DNA of 63,913 nt from the NCBI GenBank assembly GCA_023381895.1, contig JAMCTA010000070.1, positions 1-63,913 of the forward strand. Reading direction: 5' to 3'. Every line of letters begins with the position of its first letter. The stretch's first letter is position 1. The translations under genes and the position numbers were made by a program. Positions 8,486-16,664 of this stretch are shown in pieces. The notes below the pieces were generated by a model. That model did not search any database. It had not been told where the DNA came from and saw only the letters and a list, made by a program, of their open reading frames with translations. Origin of the DNA: Chloroflexota bacterium (GTDB lineage: Bacteria; Chloroflexota; UBA4733).

Positions 8486-9235
8486 GTGGCAATCATCCTG
8501 AAAACGCCAGCCGAGCTGGCGATCATGCGGCAGGCAGGTCGGATTGTTGCAGAGACTCTCGATATGCTCGCCGAGCACGTCCGCCCTGGTGTTACAACTG
8601 GAGAGCTCGATGCCCTGGCTGAGCAGTTCATCCGCAAAAAGGATGCAAAGCCCTCCTTCAAGGGCTACCGTGGCTTTCCTGCAAGCATTTGCGCTGCTGT
8701 CAACGATCAGGTGGTGCACGGGATCCCGGGATCCCGCGTGCTCAATGAGGGTGACATCGTCACCGTCGATGTCGGCGCCTTCTACCGCGGCCTTCATGGT
8801 GATGCAGCAACGTCGTTTGCCGTCGGGTCTGTCAAATCAACAGCGAGTCGCCTCCTCGAAGTCTGCGCCCAGGCCCTTGATGTCGGCGTTGCCCAGGTCC
8901 GTCCCGGAGCACATCTCTCCGATATCGGCGCCGCCATTCAGCCAGTCGTTGAAAGGGCAGGCTTTTCGGTCGTCCGTCAGTACTGCGGACACGGCATCGG
9001 CCGTGCTCTCCACGAAGATCCTCAGATCTTTCACTATGGTGTCCCTGGTCGCGGACCGCTTCTCCGCAAGGGAATGGTCTTCACGATTGAGCCAATGATC
9101 AATGCTGGGCAACATGAGACGCGCATGCTGGAGGACGGCTGGACGGTAATCACCGCCGATGGCAGCCTCTCGGCGCAATTCGAGCATACAGTGGTGGTCA
9201 CGGAAGACGGTCACCGTATTCTCACGCTGCTCTAA
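8486..9235 (+). CDS. map: Methionine aminopeptidase, type I
   Basis: A 249-residue cytoplasmic enzyme removing the initiator Met from nascent proteins. The five dinuclear-metal ligands are visible: Asp in TVDVGAF, Asp in HGDAATSF, His in GHGIGRALHEDP, Glu in FTIEPM and Glu in AQFEHTVVV. The substrate His lies in DQVVHGIPG. The length is normal for type Ia, with no zinc-finger extension. The start is GTG 8486, 3 bases after the membrane-protein stop, with GGGAAGTG upstream. It is the last gene of the manB operon rather than part of a ribosomal-protein operon. Confidence 0.95.
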   Translation: MAIILKTPAELAIMRQAGRIVAETLDMLAEHVRPGVTTGELDALAEQFIRKKDAKPSFKGYRGFPASICAAVNDQVVHGIPGSRVLNEGDIVTVDVGAFYRGLHGDAATSFAVGSVKSTASRLLEVCAQALDVGVAQVRPGAHLSDIGAAIQPVVERAGFSVVRQYCGHGIGRALHEDPQIFHYGVPGRGPLLRKGMVFTIEPMINAGQHETRMLEDGWTVITADGSLSAQFEHTVVVTEDGHRILTLL

Positions 9236-9320
9236 GAACACCTAGAGATCTTCGAACTCATTCGAACAGGGAATCCCGCCTCGCACTGATTCCGGCAGCA
9301 TCCCAGCCGGCAGAGGCAAC

Positions 9321-11327
9321 TCACCGGTAGTGAAGAGCAACCGCACCGTGCTGTAAGAGCCACTCGTACACCTCGTCGCGAGTACCGGACAGCATCCGTG
9401 TAATCGCCTCACCCAGGAGCTGATCCTCTCGCTGGCGACGGCGAACCGGATCAGACTGAGTGGCGCGTGCTTGCTGTTGCGCCTCGCGTCTCGCATCGAG
9501 CACACGCTGCGGAGGGACAATCAACACGATAGGGATGATGACGGGACAGGTCCCTTCGCCGACAGCCGGCGAAGGGACATCCTGATGGCGCAACGCCGCC
9601 CACGCGAGATGCATCTCTCCCCCCCAACGCCGGGGCAGTAGCCGCCCTACGATATCCTCATCAAACCAAGGGGGCACCGCCAGTGAGAGATCGAAGTGGC
9701 CCCGGCCAATGTATCGCAGGCGGTGAGCAGACTCATCCCAAGCCGGCGCGCCACGACCATCATCCTTGCCCGAACGTGGACCAGTGTGTACAATAAGCCA
9801 CTGTAAGAGTTCCTCATCGTCGACAAGCTCAGCTTGTGCGATTGGTAGGGAGCCGAGATGGGATGGCGGCCCTTCGCGCTCCTCATCGATTGCACCCGAC
9901 GTGAGATTGAATCTCCGAAACCGTACTCGGGAAGCAAGGTCCACTCTATCGTGATGGCGCGGATCAACATAAATGGCTCCCACAGTCACCGTGCCAGTGC
10001 GAAGATTCCGTATCCCCTTGACCAAGCTGTTCGACCGGAGAAGCTGGTAGCGTAAGGCGTTGATCCGGTCGGTGAGCGTATTGCTCATGACAACGAGGTG
10101 CTCAAATGGCTCGGCATACTGGTGGTACTCGGGTGTCCACGGTGCACCGAGCTCTCCCAGTAGCTCTGCGAATGACGGTCGGGGATGCCCATCATTCCAA
10201 TCACTGCTGTGGTGTACTTCCTGGTCGCCAAGTCCCGGCTGCTGGGACTCAGCCTCGTGAGCGTCGACGTCACGTTCAATAGCTTCGAGCAGATCACGGA
10301 CCGTATCAACAAAGAGCCGGCGGAGCTCAGGGCGCTGGGTCTCTTGCTGAATCGCCCGATAGACGTCAGGAGTGCGCTGAGCGAGCGCAGCGACTCGCGC
10401 AGCCAGGTACAAGAGAGGCTCAAAGACCGGGGTGCGAAAAGGCAGCAGCTGTGTCGGATCCTGGTTCGCTCGCACAAACGTGAAGGCATAGCTCAACAAT
10501 ACGAAGTGGGTCAGTGACTGCACGAAGCTCATCGCGGCGTCGTGCTCCTCGGCCGAAGTAGGTGTCAGGAGAAGACCCGCGCCCGCGAGCTGCTCCACGA
10601 GCCAGTCTTGCCACGGCACGGTGGGACGTCCATCGCTCGCGGGAGCCACAGCGACCACTAGTCCGGTGGGATCACCAGCAGCCCGACCAAAAAGAGGATG
10701 GAGGCCAATCACTCCGACGTGAGGCGGCAGTAGTCGGCAAGCAATGCGCATCGGAGCCGCTTTGATCGAGAGCACATCGCCGTACAAGGACCCTGGAGGA
10801 AGACCCTGACTGTAAGGGCGCAGGAGTTCGAGGAACTCCTGCGCCGACGTGTACGGTGTCGCACATAGGAACACGTCTGTCCACGGGCACACCGCCGGAC
10901 CGAGGGCTGTAGGCAGAAACAGCAAGACCGCCTCGACGCCAGGATGGACGCGCAAGTCTCGCACCAACGCTTCAAGTGTCGGTCGTGCCTCTTGGCTCGA
11001 CATACTCCCGTGCTCGGAGGTGAAGACTGCTACCACTGGTCCACCCTGTGGTTCGATGATTGAGTGGATTTGGAGGCTCTCCCCCATTGCTTTCACGGTG
11101 AACAGCTGTGGCTGCCAGCGCCGGCGTTGAACAAGGCCAGTCAGTCGCTGCAGGGTCTGCTGGATCGTAAGGCGTCGACCATCCTCCAGTGCTTCCACAT
11201 CGGGAAAACGATCGATGATGATGCAAGCCCGTACCGCAGGCAGGAGGAGCTCTGCGAACAAGGATCCCATCGCTCCTCCGCCTCCGAGCAACGTCAGGAC
11301 GGGTTCAGAAGGTCGTCCTGAGATCAC
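9321..11327 (-). CDS. Prephenate-dehydrogenase-like protein with a long unknown C-terminal half
   Basis: The protein is 668 residues, about twice the usual TyrA length. Residues 1-290 look like TyrA: the dinucleotide loop GGGGAMGSLFAELL, DVLSIKAAP, the signature GLHPLFG and QSLTHFVLLSYA in the helical dimer domain. Residues ~300-668 match nothing I know. They are Arg/Glu-rich and include SNTLTDRINALRYQLLRSNSLVKGIRNL split across helices, VTVGAIYVDPR and a terminal helix ending in HYR. The start is GTG 11327, overlapping the EF-G stop (GTGA), so translation is probably coupled. The usual substrate would be prephenate or arogenate, but the fusion and the pairing with an EF-G paralogue make a different role possible. 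Confidence 0.6.
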   Translation of the reverse strand: MISGRPSEPVLTLLGGGGAMGSLFAELLLPAVRACIIIDRFPDVEALEDGRRLTIQQTLQRLTGLVQRRRWQPQLFTVKAMGESLQIHSIIEPQGGPVVAVFTSEHGSMSSQEARPTLEALVRDLRVHPGVEAVLLFLPTALGPAVCPWTDVFLCATPYTSAQEFLELLRPYSQGLPPGSLYGDVLSIKAAPMRIACRLLPPHVGVIGLHPLFGRAAGDPTGLVVAVAPASDGRPTVPWQDWLVEQLAGAGLLLTPTSAEEHDAAMSFVQSLTHFVLLSYAFTFVRANQDPTQLLPFRTPVFEPLLYLAARVAALAQRTPDVYRAIQQETQRPELRRLFVDTVRDLLEAIERDVDAHEAESQQPGLGDQEVHHSSDWNDGHPRPSFAELLGELGAPWTPEYHQYAEPFEHLVVMSNTLTDRINALRYQLLRSNSLVKGIRNLRTGTVTVGAIYVDPRHHDRVDLASRVRFRRFNLTSGAIDEEREGPPSHLGSLPIAQAELVDDEELLQWLIVHTGPRSGKDDGRGAPAWDESAHRLRYIGRGHFDLSLAVPPWFDEDIVGRLLPRRWGGEMHLAWAALRHQDVPSPAVGEGTCPVIIPIVLIVPPQRVLDARREAQQQARATQSDPVRRRQREDQLLGEAITRMLSGTRDEVYEWLLQHGAVALHYR

Positions 11328-13372
11328 ACGTGCTGAGATTCGTGCAACCTGCCCTTCTCATGTTCCTCGATCACCTTCTGGGCCACGTGCGCAGGCGCCT
11401 CTTCATAGTGGGAGAAGCGCGAGGTGAACACGCCACGCCCCTGGGTAAGGGACCGAAGATCAATAGCGTAGCGAAGCATCTCCACTTGCGGTACCTGTGC
11501 CCGAATGCGCTGCATGCCCGCACTCGCGGGCTCTATTCCCTCGATGCGTGCCCGCTTCGAGTTGAGATCACTCATCACGTCGCCCATGTTCGCTTCAAGC
11601 ACCGTGACTTCCACCTCGAGAACCGGTTCGAGCAGAACGGGTTGACATTGCTCTGCAGCCTTCCTCACTGCAAGCGCTGCCGCAAGCCGGAAGGCCATCT
11701 CTGAGGAATCCACCGGGTGGTAGGAGCCATCATAGAGCGTGGCGCGCACATCGACTACTGAGTTGCCACCGATCAGCCCCTCAGCAAGCGTTTCTTGGAT
11801 CCCCTTGTCGACTGCCGGGATGAACTGGCGCGGAACCGCTCCGCCAACGATCTTGTCCACAAATTCATAGCCGCCACCATTGGGTAGTGGCTCCAGCTCC
11901 ACCCAGACATCGCCAAACTGCCCGTGTCCACCAGTCTGCTTCTTGTGCCGGCCTTGGGCTTTGGCAGCCCTACGGATCGTCTCTCGATAGGGAACTCGTG
12001 GTGTCTGGAGCACGAGCTCGAGCTTGAACTTGCTGCGCAACCGCTCCATGGCCACTTCGAGATGCATGTCACCCATGCCAGACAAGATGGTTTCTCCAGT
12101 CTCCGGATCCTTGCTCACGCGGATGGTACGGTCTTCCTCTTGGAGGCGCGCCAGGGCTGGTCCCATCTTGTCCAGGTCACCCTTAGTCTTAGGCTCGACC
12201 GCAACGTGGAAGCACGGCTCCGGAAAACTTATTCCTGGCAAAGTCACCGGCTGTTCACGTGTGCAGAGAGTGTCACCAACCGCAACCTCGGTGAGCTTAT
12301 TCACCGCTCCGAGATCACCCGCTGGTACTTCGCCAGTCGCCTCTTGGTTGTGCCCTCGCACAAAAGCGACTTGCGTCACACGCTCCTCTCGCTGGCGATT
12401 ACTGTTCCACACGTGCGCATCAGCACGCAGCATGCCCGAGTAGACCCTGAAGTAGCTCACCCGCCCAACGTACGGGTCGCTGGTCGTCTTGAAGATCAAC
12501 GCCGCGAGTGGCCCATCAGGGTTCGCGGCGCCGGTCTCTTTCGGGGACGGCACGAAGTCACGAAGCACATCGAGGAGTTGTGACACACCGATGTCAAGCG
12601 TCGCCGTCGAGCAGACCACGGGCACGACAGTCCGATCTTTGACGCCTTGCTGAAGCGTGGGCAGAAGCTCAGCGGCACTGATCTCCTGACCATCCAGATA
12701 CTTCGCAAGCAGGTCATCGTTGCTCTCTGCCACACTGTCAATGAGCTCTTCTCGCAGTTGTTGCACGCGCTCTTGTACTTCTTCTGGAATCTCGGTCCGC
12801 TCGAGGCCGCCACCACGAAGAACGTACGCTTGCTCGTTGACGATGTCGATGAACCCATTGAGACTGCGTTCGTGCCCCAGAGGATATTGGAGTGCGACAG
12901 CCTTTCGGCCAAAGAGCGAGCGCACTCCCTCGAGCGCGCGATCAAAGTCGGCGTTGTCCCGGTCCAGTCGCGTAATAGCAACAAGCGTCGGCAGCTTGTT
13001 CTCGTCGACATATCCCATGACGAGCTCCGTGCCGACTTCCACGCCATTTACGGCACACACTGTAATGAGGGCACTATCTGCCACACGGAGAGCCTGCTTC
13101 ACTTCGCCGACAAAGTCCGAGTAACCTGGAGTGTCGAGCAGATTGATCTTGACGCCCTTCCATTCGAGAGGAAGGATGCTCGTACTGAGCGAGAGCTGAC
13201 GTCGCTGCTCTTCCGCATCAAAGTCCGAGGTTGACGTTCCGTCCTCGACCCTTCCCCTGCGAGCGATTGCCTCGGATAGGTAGAGCATGGCTTCGCAGAG
13301 CGTCGTCTTGCCAGAGCCACCGTGGCCTACCAGGGCAACATTGCGAATCTGGGATGCGGGAAATGCCTTCAT
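11324..13372 (-). CDS. Elongation factor G-like protein (EF-G paralogue)
   Basis: The protein is 682 residues with the five-domain EF-G layout. G1 is GHGGSGKTTL, G3 is DTPGYSDF; domain IV has YRETIRRAAKAQGRHKKQTGG and the C-terminal domain has LRSLTQGRGVFTSRF. It matches the EF-G-like/EF-G2 group rather than canonical fusA: it stands outside a ribosomal-protein operon. The G4 motif, normally NKxD, reads TRLD (AITRLDRDNADF), which should weaken guanine specificity or affinity. ATG 13372 has the strong site AGGAGGTG. The downstream TyrA-like gene overlaps its stop codon. Its role in ribosome function is inferred from family only. Confidence 0.85.
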   Translation of the reverse strand: MKAFPASQIRNVALVGHGGSGKTTLCEAMLYLSEAIARRGRVEDGTSTSDFDAEEQRRQLSLSTSILPLEWKGVKINLLDTPGYSDFVGEVKQALRVADSALITVCAVNGVEVGTELVMGYVDENKLPTLVAITRLDRDNADFDRALEGVRSLFGRKAVALQYPLGHERSLNGFIDIVNEQAYVLRGGGLERTEIPEEVQERVQQLREELIDSVAESNDDLLAKYLDGQEISAAELLPTLQQGVKDRTVVPVVCSTATLDIGVSQLLDVLRDFVPSPKETGAANPDGPLAALIFKTTSDPYVGRVSYFRVYSGMLRADAHVWNSNRQREERVTQVAFVRGHNQEATGEVPAGDLGAVNKLTEVAVGDTLCTREQPVTLPGISFPEPCFHVAVEPKTKGDLDKMGPALARLQEEDRTIRVSKDPETGETILSGMGDMHLEVAMERLRSKFKLELVLQTPRVPYRETIRRAAKAQGRHKKQTGGHGQFGDVWVELEPLPNGGGYEFVDKIVGGAVPRQFIPAVDKGIQETLAEGLIGGNSVVDVRATLYDGSYHPVDSSEMAFRLAAALAVRKAAEQCQPVLLEPVLEVEVTVLEANMGDVMSDLNSKRARIEGIEPASAGMQRIRAQVPQVEMLRYAIDLRSLTQGRGVFTSRFSHYEEAPAHVAQKVIEEHEKGRLHESQHV

Positions 13373-13519
13373 ACCACCTCCTAGCTATCGCTCCGACTAG
13401 TCTCCCAAGCGAGCGGGAGAACCTGCGGAGTGCCTCCGTACAGGGTCTTTGTCCTGGCGCCTTTGGCGCTCTGAGAATCCATCCAAGGGTAATGAGAGCC
13501 ACAGGCAGGTAGGATCCCG

Positions 13520-13525
13520 ATTATA
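13520..13525 (-). promoter_or_regulatory. Possible -10 element for the EF-G operon
   Basis: A perfect TATAAT lies on the minus strand in the 346-base divergent gap between the EF-G gene and the sigma-factor gene. No convincing -35 hexamer is seen 16-18 bases upstream, so this is suggestive only. The rest of the gap (13373-13718) shows no gene. Confidence 0.3.
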
Positions 13526-13718
13526 CTCATCGTGGTGATCATGGGTCCCTTACGGCACCGCTGGTACTCTTTTCTCTGTTGCACCCCTGGCGAAACGGGG
13601 AAAGGGAAGATGGAAGACCCCATCTGCCACTTGAGGAGCAGCGCCATCGCCGTTTCTGCTGGAATTATGCCTCCAATCTCTTTCACGGCGTACGTGTGCC
13701 GTGCTAGATGAGGGATCG

Positions 13719-14354
13719 ATGGGCAACGAGCCAACCACGATCCCCTCACCTGACGAACGCCTCGTGCAGCAAGCCACTGGAGGTAATCTCGACGCCTTCA
13801 ACCGGCTCATCGAGATCCATCAGCAGCAGCTCTATGCTGTGGCCCTACGACTCGCTGGCGATTCACAGGTGGCGAGCGACGCCGTCCAAGACGCTGTACT
13901 CTCCGCCTGGCAACATTTGAGCCAGTTCCACCAGGGCAGTGTCCGCGCGTGGCTCACTCGCATCGTCGTCAATCGCTGTTATGACTTGCTGAGATCAGGC
14001 AAGATGCACAGAGTCCTGTCCCTTGATGACGATGATGACGGCGATGCTTCACCCACGGCGATCGCCACCCAGGAAGATGAACCTGAAAAAGCCGTGCTCC
14101 GAGTAGAGCTTATCAGCTACATCACTCTGGGGCTCGATCGGCTGCCGTGGGAGCAGCGGGCAGTAGTCGTCTTGTTCGATATTCAGGGATATGCCTACAG
14201 TGAGATAGCGGAGACACTGGGAGTCGAGCTCGGAACGGTGAAGTCACGCTTGAGTAGAGGGCGCGCTAAACTGCGCGACTGGCTGGCACAGAAGCCGGAA
14301 CTTCTGCCCCAGAGCTATCGTTCCCTCTTTACAGGAGGGGGACCCCGCGAATGA
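13719..14354 (+). CDS. ECF-type RNA polymerase sigma factor
   Basis: The protein is 211 residues. Region 2 spans about 20-95 (FNRLIEIHQQQLYAVALRLAG, AVQDAVLSAW, WLTRIVVNRCYDLLR). After an acidic linker rich in Asp, region 4 (about 140-195) shows LDRLPWEQRAVVVLFDIQG, YSEIAETLGVELGTVKSRLSR and GRAKLRDWL. There is no region 3, so it is of the extracytoplasmic-function class. ATG 13719 is preceded by GAGGGAT; an upstream in-frame GTG at 13701 has no site. The next gene is a zinc-finger anti-sigma factor overlapping by 4 bases, so the pair is a classical sigma/anti-sigma switch. Confidence 0.93.
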   Translation: MGNEPTTIPSPDERLVQQATGGNLDAFNRLIEIHQQQLYAVALRLAGDSQVASDAVQDAVLSAWQHLSQFHQGSVRAWLTRIVVNRCYDLLRSGKMHRVLSLDDDDDGDASPTAIATQEDEPEKAVLRVELISYITLGLDRLPWEQRAVVVLFDIQGYAYSEIAETLGVELGTVKSRLSRGRAKLRDWLAQKPELLPQSYRSLFTGGGPRE

Positions 14355-15016
14355 GCAGTCCACGACACCCCCAAACCCTCCTCGCCGACCTCAGCGTTGG
14401 CCTCCTCCCACCAGATGCAGCCGAGCACGTGTGGAACCACGTCAACAACTGTGACGAGTGCAGGAAGTTTCTCGTGTCACTCGAGGCTACCGGATCTCTC
14501 CTACGGAACTTCCCGATTCCTCCATTGCCGCGATCCTTCGTCCTGCCCGCAAACACACCCAGGCCGTCGCCTTGGGGATGGCTCGGGCAATGGCAACGGC
14601 AGATCGCAGCGGTAGCAGCAGCTGTCTTGCTGACTCTCTCAGTAGTGATTGCGCTGTACGCTCAGTCAGTATCCACATCTACCACCACGACACGCTCGGT
14701 GCTATCGTCGGCCGCCGTCACGGTGGCAACGAAGGCGGCTTCGCCGCCGCGAGCTGCTGCATCTCTTCCAGCCCGCAGCGGTGTCGTTCATCCCCTCACT
14801 TCTGTCGCGACGATAACCTCAACTACCAGACCTCAAGCCTACGCAGCAGCCCGGCGCGCGGCGCGGGGCTCTGCGGTGAGCCTCGCGCTCTTCCTCGCCC
14901 TAGGTGGCGGACTGGCCGCAATGATCGCCCTCTCGAGTCAGCGCGGTGCAGACAGTACCGACACACAGCCTGGCTCCCCAGGAGACAATCACCCCCCACC
15001 CATGCGTGGAGCGTAG
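14351..15016 (+). CDS. Membrane anti-sigma factor with ZAS zinc finger
   Basis: The protein is 221 residues. The N-terminal cytoplasmic domain carries the H-x3-C-x2-C zinc signature in HVNNCDEC (about residues 29-36). A hydrophobic segment (about 80-100) and a second one near 175-195 would cross the membrane, with a Ser/Thr/Ala-rich stretch between and a Pro/Gly-rich tail. It overlaps the sigma gene by ATGA. It should hold the upstream ECF sigma inactive at the membrane until a stress signal arrives; the signal is unknown. Confidence 0.85.
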   Translation: MSSPRHPQTLLADLSVGLLPPDAAEHVWNHVNNCDECRKFLVSLEATGSLLRNFPIPPLPRSFVLPANTPRPSPWGWLGQWQRQIAAVAAAVLLTLSVVIALYAQSVSTSTTTTRSVLSSAAVTVATKAASPPRAAASLPARSGVVHPLTSVATITSTTRPQAYAAARRAARGSAVSLALFLALGGGLAAMIALSSQRGADSTDTQPGSPGDNHPPPMRGA

Positions 15017-15023
15017 TCCAAAG

Positions 15024-16553
15024 ATGCTGTCTACGCTAAGAATCGTTATCGAGCGAGTAGTCTTGTGCACTCTGCTTGCCGCTCTCATCGCCGGATGCGG
15101 CAACCAGAGCCGGACGCCAGTGCGCTCACCCGTGACCATCGCCTCTCCACCTACCCACGGCGCCGCTGTTTCACTGACAACGCCAGCCTTCACGGAGCAA
15201 GCGGAAACAGCTACCGCGAGCACCGACTCCCACCGCGTCACGCTCGACGAGATGTGGCTCCGGATGCAGCAGTTGGAGTTTGCCCCCGTGCTCGACGGCT
15301 TGACTATCTTGCCCAAGCGCACCCGCAATGATCCGTTTTTCGGTGTGGCTGATGCCATTAACACACAGGACGCGTCGGCACCGATCCTCCGAGGGAGCGG
15401 CGCTGCGACTGATCGATTGGAGATTCGCTGGGATCAGATCGAGCAGCGGCCCGGAGTCTACGACTTTTCTACGCTCAATGCCGAGCTGAATGAGGCGCAG
15501 CAACTCCGCTTCATGGTCATCGGCCTGTTGCTGGGAACACCCACCTGGGCCGCGAGCTCGCCTTCAGCCGGCGCCGCGAGCCCACCGCGAGGACTGGGGC
15601 CGCCCAGATCGGACGCTCGGCAATCCGATCCGTGGATACGCTTCGTACGGGCCGCCGTTCAAGCTGCTGGCTCCAGAGTGACGGTTTGGGAAATCTGGAA
15701 TGAGCCGAACTCGCAGACCTTCTGGACAGGAACACCAGCGCAATACGCCGAGCTGTACCTCCAAGCCAGGTCGGTGATTCATTCCCTTGACCCCGCTGCG
15801 CCTGTGCTCATCGGTGGCATGGTCAGCGACAACGGTGCCTGGCTCCGTGCCATCGTGGATACGATCTGCTCTGAAATGCAATGCCCGTCAGAATTGCCAC
15901 AGGACGTCGCTTGGCACGTGTACGACAATCCTCACGATATCTTGCGGCTCAAGGATCTCATACGTGCCGTGTTCGCGACTTGGCACGTCACTCCTCGTCT
16001 CTGGATCACTGAGAGCAACGTCCCAGTCGTCGATCCGGGTGGCCCGGCCAATGCCGTCACTGGTCCGGACTCCGTCACTCTCGCTGAGGGTGGTGCCTTC
16101 ATTGTCCAAGTACTCACCCTCGCGCACTACGCGGGTTACCGGACCGTGGTTATCTACCGAGCCGCTGACGTCGATGATCAAGAGCACTACTGGGGCTTGA
16201 TCCAGGGAGACCTGACAGCGCGACCAGCTTTCTATGCCTTTCGAACCACCGCTGCTGAACTCCACGACACCCGACCTCTGAGCCTCACCCATCCTGTTCC
16301 CGGTGTCACTGCCGTGGCGTTTTGTCGCGGCACGACTGCAATTACGGTCGTGTGGAATGATTCCAACCAGGTAGAAGAGTTGAGCCTTCCGGGACCGTCC
16401 AGCTTGTTTGCAGCGATGTCGATGACCGGTCAGCAGATCAGGCTCATGCCTCATCAGCACGGTATCTCTCTGCAGCTACCAGGGACGCGGTCTGGCGATA
16501 CCTACCGAGTAGCTCTCGGCACACCTGTGTTTATCCGCTCCTCCACATGTTGA
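15024..16553 (+). CDS. Lipoprotein glycoside hydrolase (clan GH-A, GH39/GH5-like)
   Basis: The protein is 509 residues. The N-terminus has a hydrophobic stretch ending in the lipobox LIAGCG (Cys near residue 25), so it is probably lipid-anchored. The barrel shows WDQIEQRPGVYDF, the acid/base motif WEIWNEPN (about residue 228) and WITESN (about 328), a plausible nucleophile strand. Clan GH-A retaining enzymes use two Glu residues on strands 4 and 7, which these would be. A small C-terminal beta domain follows. ATG 15024 lies 7 bases after the anti-sigma stop; the longer upstream frame overlaps that gene. The substrate glycan is unknown. Confidence 0.8.
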   Translation: MLSTLRIVIERVVLCTLLAALIAGCGNQSRTPVRSPVTIASPPTHGAAVSLTTPAFTEQAETATASTDSHRVTLDEMWLRMQQLEFAPVLDGLTILPKRTRNDPFFGVADAINTQDASAPILRGSGAATDRLEIRWDQIEQRPGVYDFSTLNAELNEAQQLRFMVIGLLLGTPTWAASSPSAGAASPPRGLGPPRSDARQSDPWIRFVRAAVQAAGSRVTVWEIWNEPNSQTFWTGTPAQYAELYLQARSVIHSLDPAAPVLIGGMVSDNGAWLRAIVDTICSEMQCPSELPQDVAWHVYDNPHDILRLKDLIRAVFATWHVTPRLWITESNVPVVDPGGPANAVTGPDSVTLAEGGAFIVQVLTLAHYAGYRTVVIYRAADVDDQEHYWGLIQGDLTARPAFYAFRTTAAELHDTRPLSLTHPVPGVTAVAFCRGTTAITVVWNDSNQVEELSLPGPSSLFAAMSMTGQQIRLMPHQHGISLQLPGTRSGDTYRVALGTPVFIRSSTC

Positions 16554-16664
16554 CCCCGCGACCACGGCACATGCAGATCACTGCGCACGTCGCGCCGCCA
16601 GCCGTACGTCGAGTGGCAAGTTCCCGTACTCTTGGACGTGCGGCATTTCTGCAAGGCTTGACTT

